A DNA stretch of 64,000 nucleotides from Marthasterias glacialis (Eukaryota; Echinodermata; Asteroidea; Forcipulatida; Asteriidae). Location of the stretch: contig OU452227.1 of the NCBI GenBank assembly GCA_911728455.2, forward strand, positions 22,631,414 to 22,695,413, in the 5' to 3' direction. The translations under genes and the position numbers were made by a program. Positions 12,206 to 24,200 of the stretch are shown piece after piece. The stretch's first letter is position 1, and each line of letters opens with the position of its first letter. The notes under the pieces are model-generated. The model worked only from the letters and a program-made list of their open reading frames with translations. It was not told where the DNA came from and ran no database searches.

Positions 12206-15200
12206 GTGAGCTTGGATCTTGTTCAGTTAATCAATCAACCAATCATCAGGCATTTGTTGAGCACCATCACTCTAGTTTCCTATTCCGAGGCGTAGCAGAG
12301 TGAAGAGAAATTAAAAGACAAGATAGTTCACAGAATTTCATGAGGAGATGAAAAGTGCAATGGACTAAATGTAAGCGGATCCAAAGAGATAAGTTTTTAA
12401 GCTGGATTTGGAATATCTCAGGAGTCAAGTGTGCATAGTTGGTAGGGAGGTCATTTTATAGCTTTTGATGTGCATGAAACAAAGCTTCTGTCACCTGATG
12501 AAGACTGAGATCTAGGAGTGTTGAACAGAAGTTTATTTAATTTTCTCAGATTAGGTCGAGGGTAGTATGGCCACAACATGTCTGTTAAATACACTGGGGT
12601 AGAGCATGAAGTGCTCTTGCTCCACATCATATGATTTTCTTGAGGTTCCTTTGTGCAATCAGCTTTCGTCGTTCAGCTATTTTTACCAAAACAACCCCAG
12701 TCCTCTAAAATCCATCTCATGGGTTTTGTTGGTTTTTCTATCACTCCTTTAAAACTACCCATTCTTAGCGGAAGGCCAGGTATTCCAATCTTATCAGAGC
12801 CAAAGCATTTGTGTGTCACCAAATCTTGCACCAGTTTAATGTGTTTAGGGGAGTGTCTCACATACAGTGAACAAATCAATGCATCCTCAATGTTTTCTTT
12901 TTCAAGGTGGTACCTCTGGAGTATGACATCTACTTATCTCACAGTCCTGAGGATGCAGAGACAGCATCCCTTGTTGAGGCCAAGTTTCGAAGCTTCAAGC
13001 CAAGCATCAAGATCTACAAATGTACCCAGGTCCTGGATGAGAAGTCCTGGCAGGAGGACATGATGAAAATCATGTCACGATGCGCCAGGGTGGTCCCAAG
13101 TAAGACTTTTTCCTAGACTTACCATAGAACTCTGAGAGTGCTTATAATCGATATTTTATTATTTTGTTTAAAAATAATAGACCGATTGCGCGACTAATGT
13201 TTACATGTCATCACGTGACCTATTGTGGGTAATACGTCATCTGAGCAGATGGCAAACTATGTGCAAATACATGCCGTGACCGACAGAGACACTCCAAAAG
13301 TCGGCTTTTGATAATAATAACAAAGTTACTGAGCCATTTTATTAAAGTTGTATGTTGTGACATTGATATTAATCACATTACTGTTTCATAAACTACCAGT
13401 ATTCTACTCAAAAAGAGGTTTATTTTGAGTTATGCACTACCGGAGTCGGATGACTATGTAGCCACCCACCTGTTATTTCGTTAGTAATGTAGACCTAAAT
13501 CACTGTACAAAAAGGATAAAGAACGTTGGAAAAGTGAGCATTTATGCCTAGCCTTGCAAAATTCAAATAGGCAAAGGAATCACACAGTTTTGGAAAGCAA
13601 TTTCTTTGGATGATTCAGCTTCAAAACTTTGAAGTTCTTATGTTGAAAAGTGTGTGATCGCGGTCATCTGGCCCAAACGTTCCGTCGTGCACTAGTACAC
13701 ATCGTGCACATTTATACGTTACTTGTACAATTTCCAAGACTTGCTGGAACTGTCCTTTCTGGCTTTATTCAGCCATTCGAATGTCTCTGGTACAATCTCT
13801 GGAATATTTTTCACAGATTTCGAGAAAGAAAAGCCTCGATCGAATAAACAAATGCAACAATTATCATTTTCCTATGGAGGACGTCGTGTTTGTTTACATT
13901 TACTACCCACAGTAGGTCACGTGACGCGGGTCGCGCAATCGGTCTATTATTTATAAAGGAATAAAAGAGTGGCGATGAGGTCTTAATCGGCCGTTAAAAT
14001 TGTCAGTGTAGCAGCCCATGCAATAAAGACCCAAGCCAAAGGCTTTGACACTGATAAATGCCCTTTTATTGTTGAGAAATAAGATGTTGAAAAAAAAATC
14101 AAAGAACGACACAACACACCTTGCTCTCTTTGCAATGATTTTTGTTGTAACGTACACTCAGGAGCCCAGCTTTGCACCATGGGTCTGTTTCGTGCCTCTT
14201 CATATACATTTTCTAGTGTTAGAGTATCAAAGCAGGAAACCAAACTAAAATAACCAGCCTTAAACAGCTCCAGCCCAGTCTTTATCTGTCAATTAATACC
14301 AGGTCAACATGGTCATGTGACCACATTTCAACCAATAGGAATGCCTAAACTGTCTTGGGTATGAATGTAATATAAATAGAAACCAGTCGTACAGGCTTGA
14401 TCACCATTGAGACATGTATCATCTTGTATTTTACAGTCCTGAGCCCTGCATTTCTTGAGAATAGTGACTGTATAGATTTGTTCAACTTGGCCCTGTGTTG
14501 TAACAGGCGAGCCCAGCGGGATCTCTTAGCACCCCTCCACATAGAACAAATCAAGGACATGCCCACCTACATGGGACTAGTGCAGTATGTTGATTGTAGG
14601 TAAGCAAACAAGAGTGGCAAGATTTTTTGTGAGTAATCTTGTTTTTTTTTTTTTTACACAAAAAATGCTGGTCATGTACATTTGTTAGACTTGTCATCTG
14701 TGTAGACAGAATTTGTCTCCATGTCAAAAACAGTTGCTCAGTGGAAGAAAAAGGGCACAAGTTTAATAGTGGGTACAACTCTGTGTGTGTTACTTTGGGA
14801 CGTTTGTAGTGGAATACATTCACATGGCTTTTTTTTTTTAATCATAGACTTTTTTAATTAGTACAGGTGTGCTTGGCACTCCGTACATCCACCTATGTGA
14901 AATGGCAAAGCCAAGAGAGCCTTTACCGATAGGAATGCCTAAACACAAATTAAAGCCTTGTGTTTTTCATTACATTTCTCTACCAATTTGTTAGAGAACT
15001 TCACTTGCATAATTCATTAGCCCTTGCGGAGTTGACCAATAGGATTGCTTATGGATGACATGAATAAGCAAAGCGACAGACAACCAGGGAAAGGATGACA
15101 GTTTGTCTAAAAAAATATATTGAGATGTTACCAGATTTTAAGCTTAATATTTTAGGAGAGTTTGAACTGTGGCAATTTCTTTCAATCTGAAATACCTGTA

Positions 15201-18200
15201 AGCCGTACACCTCCGATGTTACCACATCAATAAATCACCAAGTTCACATTAATTTACAACAATGTCTTCTTATTTATTTCAATAACAACAGCAATGAAAA
15301 TGTTTACTTATTAAAAGAAAACGATCGTATACCAGGCCTTAATAAAAAAAGAATAAAAGAGATCTCTGTAGGGAGTCAGTGCACTCACAAACTCAAACAG
15401 TTTACTGGTACTTGCTAATTGGGTTCCTCGTCCCTAAACTCTACTCCTACTCACTGACGTGACGATTCCGACATTCCCACAAAGATAGCTGAGAGAGAGT
15501 CCGCAGTCCTGAGTGTGCTCGGTGACGGAGTGAAGGTCCAGTTGATCACCGCTGAGCATGAAATAGGGCTGAGTCCAATTTAATTCACCGCAATCTTTAT
15601 AATTTGCGGTCCAGAACAGTTATTTCTCCTTAGGGTTCAACCCTGAGACTAAACTATCTGAGAATCAATCCTGACAGTAGACTAGCTGATATCCAATCCT
15701 GAGAATAGACAAAACACACTTCAAAGTGTATAATCCACACACATCTTTTCCTTTAAAGTTCACAAACTCATCCACGTTGGTCTAATAAAAGACCATGATG
15801 AAGCTGAGAACAAATCTATACACGTATACATGTATATATGCGCTCCTGGCAATTATCCAAAACTTCAGAATACCACAAAAATATCACTTATAATAGTAGT
15901 TTTACTTAAGCAAATTATTGGTAAACAAACTTTTACATACATGTTTCTGACATGTCATGTTTATCCACATGTAATATTTACTCAAACAATCCATGTTTTA
16001 ACCAAAAACCCTTAATTATACACTCACCTGAGAGCCAACAATCCTCAATAAAAATGATAAATGTGATGTGATGATCTTGATTGATAATCTATGATCTGAT
16101 TATAACAACATTCTATAAAATAAACTGGAGACTTATTACGAATTTAACTCTGCAAACATGGCTGACCTCTATCACATGGCCCTAACCATATCTCGCCAAA
16201 TGAGGGCGCTATTCACATCTGGGGCAGGGGCTACACATCCCCCCTTCTAAACAGGTGGCATCGTCCCGATGCGACTTTTGGTTGGGAAGAAGAATGGCTT
16301 ACAGAAATCTGGAACCCATTGCTCAAGTGCGTTTACGCTGAATTTGTTGCATGTCGGTTGACCAAACGTGTCGTAGGTAAACCTCTTAGGTGGTCGATGC
16401 TGTCTACCTGACCTGGACACATAGACCTCATCTGAAGTCTCCACACTTGATTCAACAGCGGATTCTGTCTTCACAGATACGTCAGCGGTTGTAGTGTCTT
16501 CTCCTGTTGCCACGTCTACCACACTTGTACTCTCAAAGGAAGGGCTAAGCATGCTATCAGCGACTATTTCTACGCCAATGTCTGGATCTTCACCCCCATC
16601 TGGTACGCACTCAATAGTCCCATTGCAAACACCGCTTAAATCTTTTGAGGTGGCATCAAGAACTTCACTACTGGATCCTTCATTTACAGGGTAGATGTCA
16701 CTTGTCCCATCATCTACTGAATCATTGCAGTGGCCTTCGCAGGAAACCTCAGCATCCGGAACTTCGTCACAAGCTAGAGAAGCAGCCAATAACTTTCCAC
16801 CTTCTCCATCAACTTCTGGGTTGTTGATCATGGGCTCAGTCTTTCCTTGACTTGCACCAGCAGAATCAGTCTCCATTTGTTCAGTCTCTTCTGGACTAAC
16901 ACCAATGGAATCTGTTTCCGTCTGTGACAAAGTCGAAGTGTGGCTGTTGGCTTCATCTAGTGGCATAATGTCATCATTGGTAGATTTCCATCCCGATGGA
17001 ACGAATGATTCTGCATCAATCCGCAACGGGCTGGTAGCAGCAGTGGGATCTTCATAACTTTTCTGAATCTCCTCACTACCAGTTTCTCTGGAACTTGAAT
17101 TTTCAGGGACATTAACTTCAGTACCTGAAACTGGAACATTCTCTTTATGTTTAGACCAGATGGTGATGATGTTACTTGTTTCATCATCATCTTGATCTTC
17201 TGCCTGATCTTCTGTCAAGCTTTCTTTGTCTTGTGTTAATTCACTTGACACTTCCAACTTCTGGTGCTTCATTTGCCTTGTCACAGGCCTCTTTGGTGTT
17301 TCCACAGCTGGTGGGGGTTGATTTTCACCGGTGAGTACTCCAATTGGCAGGATCATGTTGCGATGTAACACTTTGGTTGCACCTTTTCCTTTTTCTGGCT
17401 TCACTCTGTAGACAGGATACCCATCATTTTGACGATTAACAACACAGTACACTGTGTCATTCCACTTATCTGCAAGCTTGTGGGGACCTTTGAATCCAAC
17501 ATTTCGAATGAGCACTCTATCACCTTCATTCAAGTCACTCCCTCTCACTCTAAGGTCATAACGTTTCTTGTTTGATGCTGACAACTTTGCAGATTCCCTG
17601 GAAGCAAGTTGATACGCGTTCTCCAGACTTTGTCGGAGCTCGGAAACATATTTGGAATGGTCTTTGTTTGTGACACCATCTGGGGTTGTGCCAAAGCATA
17701 GATCAAGTGGTATTCGTGCCTCTCGCCCAAACATGATGTAGTATGGTGAGAACCCAGTACTGTCATTCCTCGTACAATTATACGCATGTACTAATGGGCC
17801 AACAAATTTGCTCCACTTCTCCTTCTTGTCTCTAGGAAGAGTACCAAGCATGCTCAGCAAGGTTATGTTGAAACGTTCTGGCTGAGGGTCACCCTGGGGA
17901 TGGTACGGTGTAGTTCTTGATTTTCGTATCCCCAAAAGATGAGTCAGCTTCTTGATCAACTTGTTGTCAAACTCACGACCCTGGTCAGAATGGACCCGTT
18001 TTGGTAGTCCATAGTACAGGAAATACTTCTCCCAGAGTACATGAGCTACAGTACGTGATGACTTATCACGTGTGGGGTATGCCTGGGCATATCGTGAGAA
18101 ATGGTCAGTAACAACTAGGATATACTGTGCACCACTGCTATCTGGCTCCAACTTCAAAAAGTCAATGCATACTAATTCTAGAGGGCAAGTAGTGCTAATA

Positions 18201-21200
18201 TTCACCAGTGGAGCTGCTACTTTCTGATTCGTCTTGTAGGACACGCATCTGGCACAGTTGGAAAACCACGCCTCTATCTGAGTTGCCATCCTCAGCCAAT
18301 AAAATCGACGTCGGGCTAAAGCAACTGCACGCTCAGCTCCAAGATGTCCAAGCTCGTTGTGAACTCCAACAATGGCTTTCTCTCTGAACGAACTGGGTAG
18401 AACCAACTGAAGGCACTCTTTCTCCTGGGCATCCACTACTCGACGATACAGTATCCCCTCTCTCAGGTGTAGCTTACTGAACTGGTTCAACATCAATCCA
18501 ACTTCCTTTGGAAAAGCTGAAATTCCCTGGGGTTTTCTGCCCTTTCCGACAAAACCAATCACCATTCTAATGTTCTCATCTGCAGCTTGCTCAGCTTGCC
18601 AGTCAATAGATCCACCTTCAAGATCTGGAGACTGAACTGGGCCCTCGTAATCTATGGGTACTGCTCCTGCACTCAACGCCAAGGAATGGATGAGCGAATA
18701 ATTCCCAGCTTCAACTGACTCGTCTTTATTGTCTTGATGAATCGTGTCTCCTTGGTGAGTTTCAGATATCGCATGCATAGTGTCTCCTTCAAGTATTGGT
18801 GAACACTCATCTGCATCACCTTGGAGTCTGGCTTGGAGAATGTGGATTTTCTCGGTCTGATCCTTCCCAGAAGCTTCACTGAGAGTTCCTTCATGAGGAC
18901 GCCTTGAGAGTGCATCTGCATCTTGATTGCATCGACCAGGCTTCTAATGTATTGAGAAATCGTATGATGTGAGAGCTGCCAACCATCGATGACCGGTGGC
19001 ATCTAACTTAGCTGATGACAACATATACGTGAGCGGGTTATTGTCAGTGAATACCTTAGTACCACGAGCTGAATATAGGTAATCCTTGAACTTGTCGGTG
19101 ACCGACCACTTCAAACCTAAAAACTCGAGTTTGTGAGCAGGGTAATTTTTCTCTGATGGGGTTATTCCTCGACTGGCATAAGCAACTGGCCGTAACTTTC
19201 CTTGTGACTCCTGGCACAACACTGCACCAAGCCCATCACGAGACGCGTCAACATGCATCACAAATGGCTGCATCACATCAGCAAATGCCAAAACTGGTGC
19301 TGAACATAACCTGTCCTTGAGAGCCTGAAAAGCTCCCTCACATCGAGTTGTCCAGCGGGATGCAAAAGTCACTTTGTTGTCTGTACAGTTGCCTTCAGTA
19401 GTCTGGTGGGATAAGGTCATTTTCTTGTCGACTGCAGTCAATTCATGAAGAGGTTTCGCCAGCTTTGCAAAACCATCAATAAACCTCCGATAGTATCCAG
19501 CTAATCCCAGAAAAGATCGTACCTGCTTAATATCTGTAGGGGTAGGCCAAGACCTAATGGCCTTTACTTTATCAGGATGTCTGTACACCTTCGCTTGACA
19601 CATGCCCAAGGTACTTAACTGATGAACAACATAGCTGGCACTTTTCAGGGGCAATTTTCAGTCCATACTCTGACAGACGACGCAACACTTTGGCCAACCG
19701 TTCCTCCATCAGTTCTAAAGTGGGAGCAAAAATGATCACATCATCCATGTACACGAGAACTTCACTTAAATTTAGCCCGGACATACACTGCTCCAATAAT
19801 CGTTGAAATGTAGCGGGTGCTCCCTTAACACCCTGCGGCATGCGTTCAAATTGATAGAATCCAGCTGGGCAGATGAAAGCTGTTTTCTCTTTATCTTCGG
19901 GTCTCATGGGGATCTGATAATAACCAGATTTTAGATCTATGACTGAGAACCAGTTGCATCCATGCAAACAATCTAAGGCCTCCTGCACTAGTGGCACTGC
20001 ACACTGATCGGGTACTGTGCGGGAGTTCAAGGTGCGGTAATCAATGCATAGTCTCATCTTTCCAGTTTTCTTTCTCACGATGACTATCGGGGATGCATAG
20101 CGACTCTTTGATTTAGTTATCACACCGATGTCCAACAAATCCTGCAAATGATCTCTGAGATCGCTCAGGTCAGCTGGTGAGATGCGCCGTGATCTCTCCC
20201 TGAAAGGTTGTTCATCGGCAAGCCTGATCTCATGCTGAACTCCTTGCGTCAACCCAAGGTCCCATTCATGTTGAGAAAATACCTCCAAATGGCTGTATGC
20301 AAGCTTCAAAATTCGGTCTCTCCACTCAGCATCAATCGGTTCCCAGACAAATGGAAACGTATTAAACTCATCTTCGGTTGTCTTTGGACTTGTACTTAAC
20401 GGAACCGATGATCCATGGGTTGCATTTGTAGCATAACATTTAGCAGAATCTGTAACCGGTGTTCTACTTTCATCTGAGCTAGTACTGCTCACAGAGACCG
20501 GTAAAAACACTCCAGCCAGGAAACACTATTTGGTAGTTGAATGTCTTGATCTGTTTGGTTCTGTAAGCAAACCTTGACTCGTCTGAACCCAGTTCCGATT
20601 TTTACCAGTGAGCAGATGGTTTTGATGCCACCGGGCAACCGTTTCGGATTCACTTCATCGATCAAGGCAGTTACAGGTCTCCCTAATCTATTCCGAACAG
20701 TGCCTGAGACGAACTTCTGTGACCTGGCAGGAATGACAAGACTGTGTCGCCCGTTACTCTTACGGTTTACCAGTCCAATCCTTCCTTCCGGTCCAGCCTT
20801 CTCAGCAACTTCAAAGTCATGGTATATTTCTCTGCAGGCTGCACTGATGTGTAGGTTATCTTGTCCCTTGCTCTCTCTCTGATTTCCAAAAAGAGACTCA
20901 TAACAGTTCCGAATGGCTCCAGAATTTGTCCCTATGATTAGCTGATGTGTAGAGTCGCGCCCATCTGGTACAACCAACGCCAAAACAGCAGATGACTGAC
21001 TTGTACCACAGAAGTCTGCGTCGAACCCAATGTCCACATCTGTCCAGCCCAAATAAGGAATTTGACCACCGCCACCATGCCAAAGCACAAGATCTTCCAA
21101 GGGATGTAGTGTCTTTCCCAATTTCTGAAAGAAACTTTCATGTATCAAGGTTACTTGAGATCCACTGTCTAGTAAACATCTTGCTTTAACTCCATCCACA

Positions 21201-24200
21201 TAGCAGTTCTCCACTAGGTTGTTACCAATTGAACCAACTGGTATGTCTGTGCCTGCCTGGAATTGAATGTGGTTACGCATTTTTGGCCCTAATTGCTTGG
21301 GTTGGGCTTCTGATTGGACCCCGTCAGACGCCCCTTGTCGTTTCCCTGAAGGAATTTGATGAGCTTGTCGTTCACTTCCTCAAAGTTGGGCTTGTTCGGA
21401 CACTTAGCCTTAAAGTGGTCCTCTTCTCCACAGCCGTAGCAAAAATTTGGTCGACTTCCTTTGCCAATGTACTTCTTCTCAGTGTAGTGGCTAAATTACT
21501 TGGCACTTTTTGGTGTTGTGGTAGTAGAAGCAGTGTCAGCAGGCTTGTCTACTCGCTGCTGCGATTTCTCCTGCTGTTCTGCCTCTTCTCGTCTAACCAT
21601 CTGCAGCAGTTTCAAATACGGAGGCGGCTTATTGCGGGCATCCTTCAGTCGCAAGTTGACAAGGAGGATATCGTTGTATAGGATCCCTTTGATGAATTGA
21701 TCCAGAAGCAGAGAATTTATCTTTTCTCTCTGCACGCCACCCTTGCGAACCAACTTCCGTAGCACAGCTTGAAGACGGGCTAAGAGCTCGGATGGAGCCT
21801 CTTCTCGTTTCTGACGCATAGACTGGAACTTGAAACACAACTCCTCTGGCGACTCTGTACTACCAAAAGCCAATTCAAGAGCAGCCAAATACTCTTCTGC
21901 AGTGGCTTGGGGTTGCTCACTCCGCAAATCTGTTATGATGTTAGCTGCAGGGGGCCGAAGTGCTTCTCGTAACCTCCTACGCCGCTCAGCATCATCGGGT
22001 TCTTCCTCCAGTTGACCCGTTACTACTTCAATCCAAGTGTCAAATGGGTCCTCATCCTTAGGTGGTTGTCTAGCACCAGAGAATGGTCTAAGTTTTCTCC
22101 CTCCTGAAATACTGCAAGAAGATAGAACTTGGCTTAGCGTCTTACTTGAACCCTGTTCTGCAGTTGCTTTTGTCACTTCATCTGCAGATGGCTCGGTCTC
22201 CAAGTCTTTCAAGATCACTCTTGACTTGAATTTATGCGGTTGATCCATCAATCGGTGAATGCGGAACTGGATGTCATTCCCTGCAACACAGACTTTGAAA
22301 GTCTCCGAGGGGGGCAAAACTACTTTAGCCACCTCTTGGTCAAACTCGCAAAGTAAGTGCGTGATGCCTTGGCGTTCCTGCCTTGACACTCCCACCAGGT
22401 GTTTTATGGTCTTGGATAGTGCTCGCGCCAGGGCCTCTGTTGATTCATCTAGTCCCTTATCACCAACAAGGAGCAGTGCACTACTAACGGGGACGTCATC
22501 TTCCTTACACCAATCCTTTGCTAGCTTCATCAATCCCGAGTCTGCCGTGCCTGTATATTTATTTACTGATGTAATTATTTGTTGATTACAAAATACAATT
22601 TTAGATTTCCCTTTTTTCTTTTTTTCTTTTATCAACAGCAATTTGCAATATGAAAATTAAATATGACACATGGTTCAATTCAGTTTGACTTTTATTCTCA
22701 TACCCAACATGTCATTAAAATAAACACAACAGCAAAACGCACAATAATAAAAAAAATATGCAAAGGCTCGCATGCACAACTAAATGTCCTAGGGAAATAG
22801 AACAAATTTGTTACAAATGTTACAATATATAAATGCATAAAATAGTGTTTAGCAATCGTTGGCTCTCTGGTCTGTTGTTAAACAAGAATTTGGTGACTTA
22901 TCAAAAGTATAACTCGCAGTGAAGGACTTTCTTTTAATCTCCCCTGCAAAATTTGGAATAGTGTCCTGGCAAGGTCGCCAAAAAATGTAAGCCGTACACC
23001 TCCGATGTTACCACATCAATAAATCACCAAGTTCACATTAATTTACAACAATGTCTTCTTATTTATTTCAATAACAACAGCAATGAAAACGATCATATAC
23101 CAGGCCTTAATAAAAAAAGAATAAAAGAGATCTCTGTAGGGAGTCAGTGCACTCACAAACTCAAACAGTTTACCGGTACTTGCTAATTGGGTTCCTCGTC
23201 CCTAAACTCTACTCCTACTCACTGACGTGACGATTCCGACATTCCCACAAAGATAGCTGAGAGAGAGTCCGCAGTCCTGAGTGTGCTCGGTGACGGAGTG
23301 AAGGTCCAGTTGATCACCGCTGAGCATGAAATAGGGCTGAGTCCAATTTAATTCACCGCAATCTTTATAATTTGCGGTCCAAAACAGTTATTTCTCCTTA
23401 GGGTTCAATCCTGAGACTAAACTAGCTGAGAATCAATCCTGACAGTAGACTAGCTGATATCCAATCCTAAGAATAGACAAAACACACTTCAAAGTGTATA
23501 ATCCACACACATCTTTTCCTTTAAAGTTCACAAACTCATCCACGTTGGTCTAATAAAAGACCATGATGAAGCTGAGAACAAATCTATACACGAATACATG
23601 TATATATGCGCTCCTGGCAATTATCCAAAACTTCAGAATACCACAAAAATATCACTTATAATAGTAGTTTTACTTAAGCAAATTATTGGTAAACAAACTT
23701 TTACATACATGTTTCTGACATGTCATGTTTATCCACATGTAATATTTACTCAAACAATCCATGTTTTAACCAAAAACCCTTAATTATACACTCACCTGAG
23801 AGCCAACAATCCTCAATAAAAATGATAAATGTGATGTGATGATCTTGATTGATAATCTATGATCTGATTATAACAACATTCTATAAAATAAACTGGAGAC
23901 TTATTACGAATTTAACTCTGCAAACATGGCTGACCTCTATCACATGGCCCTAACCATATCTCGCCAAATGAGGGCGCTATTCACATCTGGGGCAGGGGCT
24001 ACACACCTTTTAAGGAAGTGAATATATGAAAAGAGTTTTGTTTTCCTGACTGCCCATTGTGTGTGATGTGGACCGTATTTGGCTGGCAGCATGATTGCTT
24101 CAAATTTAACTGCACACTTCCTTGTACTAAATTTTTGGTTTTTGCAGTACACCATCCTGTATGCCTTGCTTGAAAATATATTGAACCCAAAACTAACACA

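Larger units (their letters stand above)
15197..24003 (-). mobile_element. Ty3/Gypsy LTR retrotransposon with PNMA-like Gag
   Basis: An 8.8-kb element sits antisense in intron 6 of gene A. It has two LTRs of about 1 kb, each TG...CA. On the - strand the order is 5' LTR, primer site, gag, zinc knuckle, protease, reverse transcriptase, RNase H, integrase, polypurine tract, 3' LTR. The pol order (RT-RH before IN) is that of Ty3/Gypsy. No envelope gene is present. The flanks give GGTG and GGTA on the - strand as a possible 4-bp target duplication with one mismatch. The LTRs differ by about seven substitutions and one 21-bp indel, implying recent insertion. Coding breaks: an in-frame TAA after capsid, a frame change between protease and RT (near 20510), a return near 19583, and a TAG after RNase H at 18944-18946. 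Confidence 0.93.

Noticed and set aside
15830..16015. 61-codon open frame within the LTR (also at 23598)
   Set aside because: It lies in both LTR copies on the strand opposite to the element's genes and has no domain.
18673..19002. Separate 109-codon frame on the - strand overlapping RNase H and integrase
   Set aside because: It is a shadow frame; the conserved RNase H end and integrase residues lie in the other frame.
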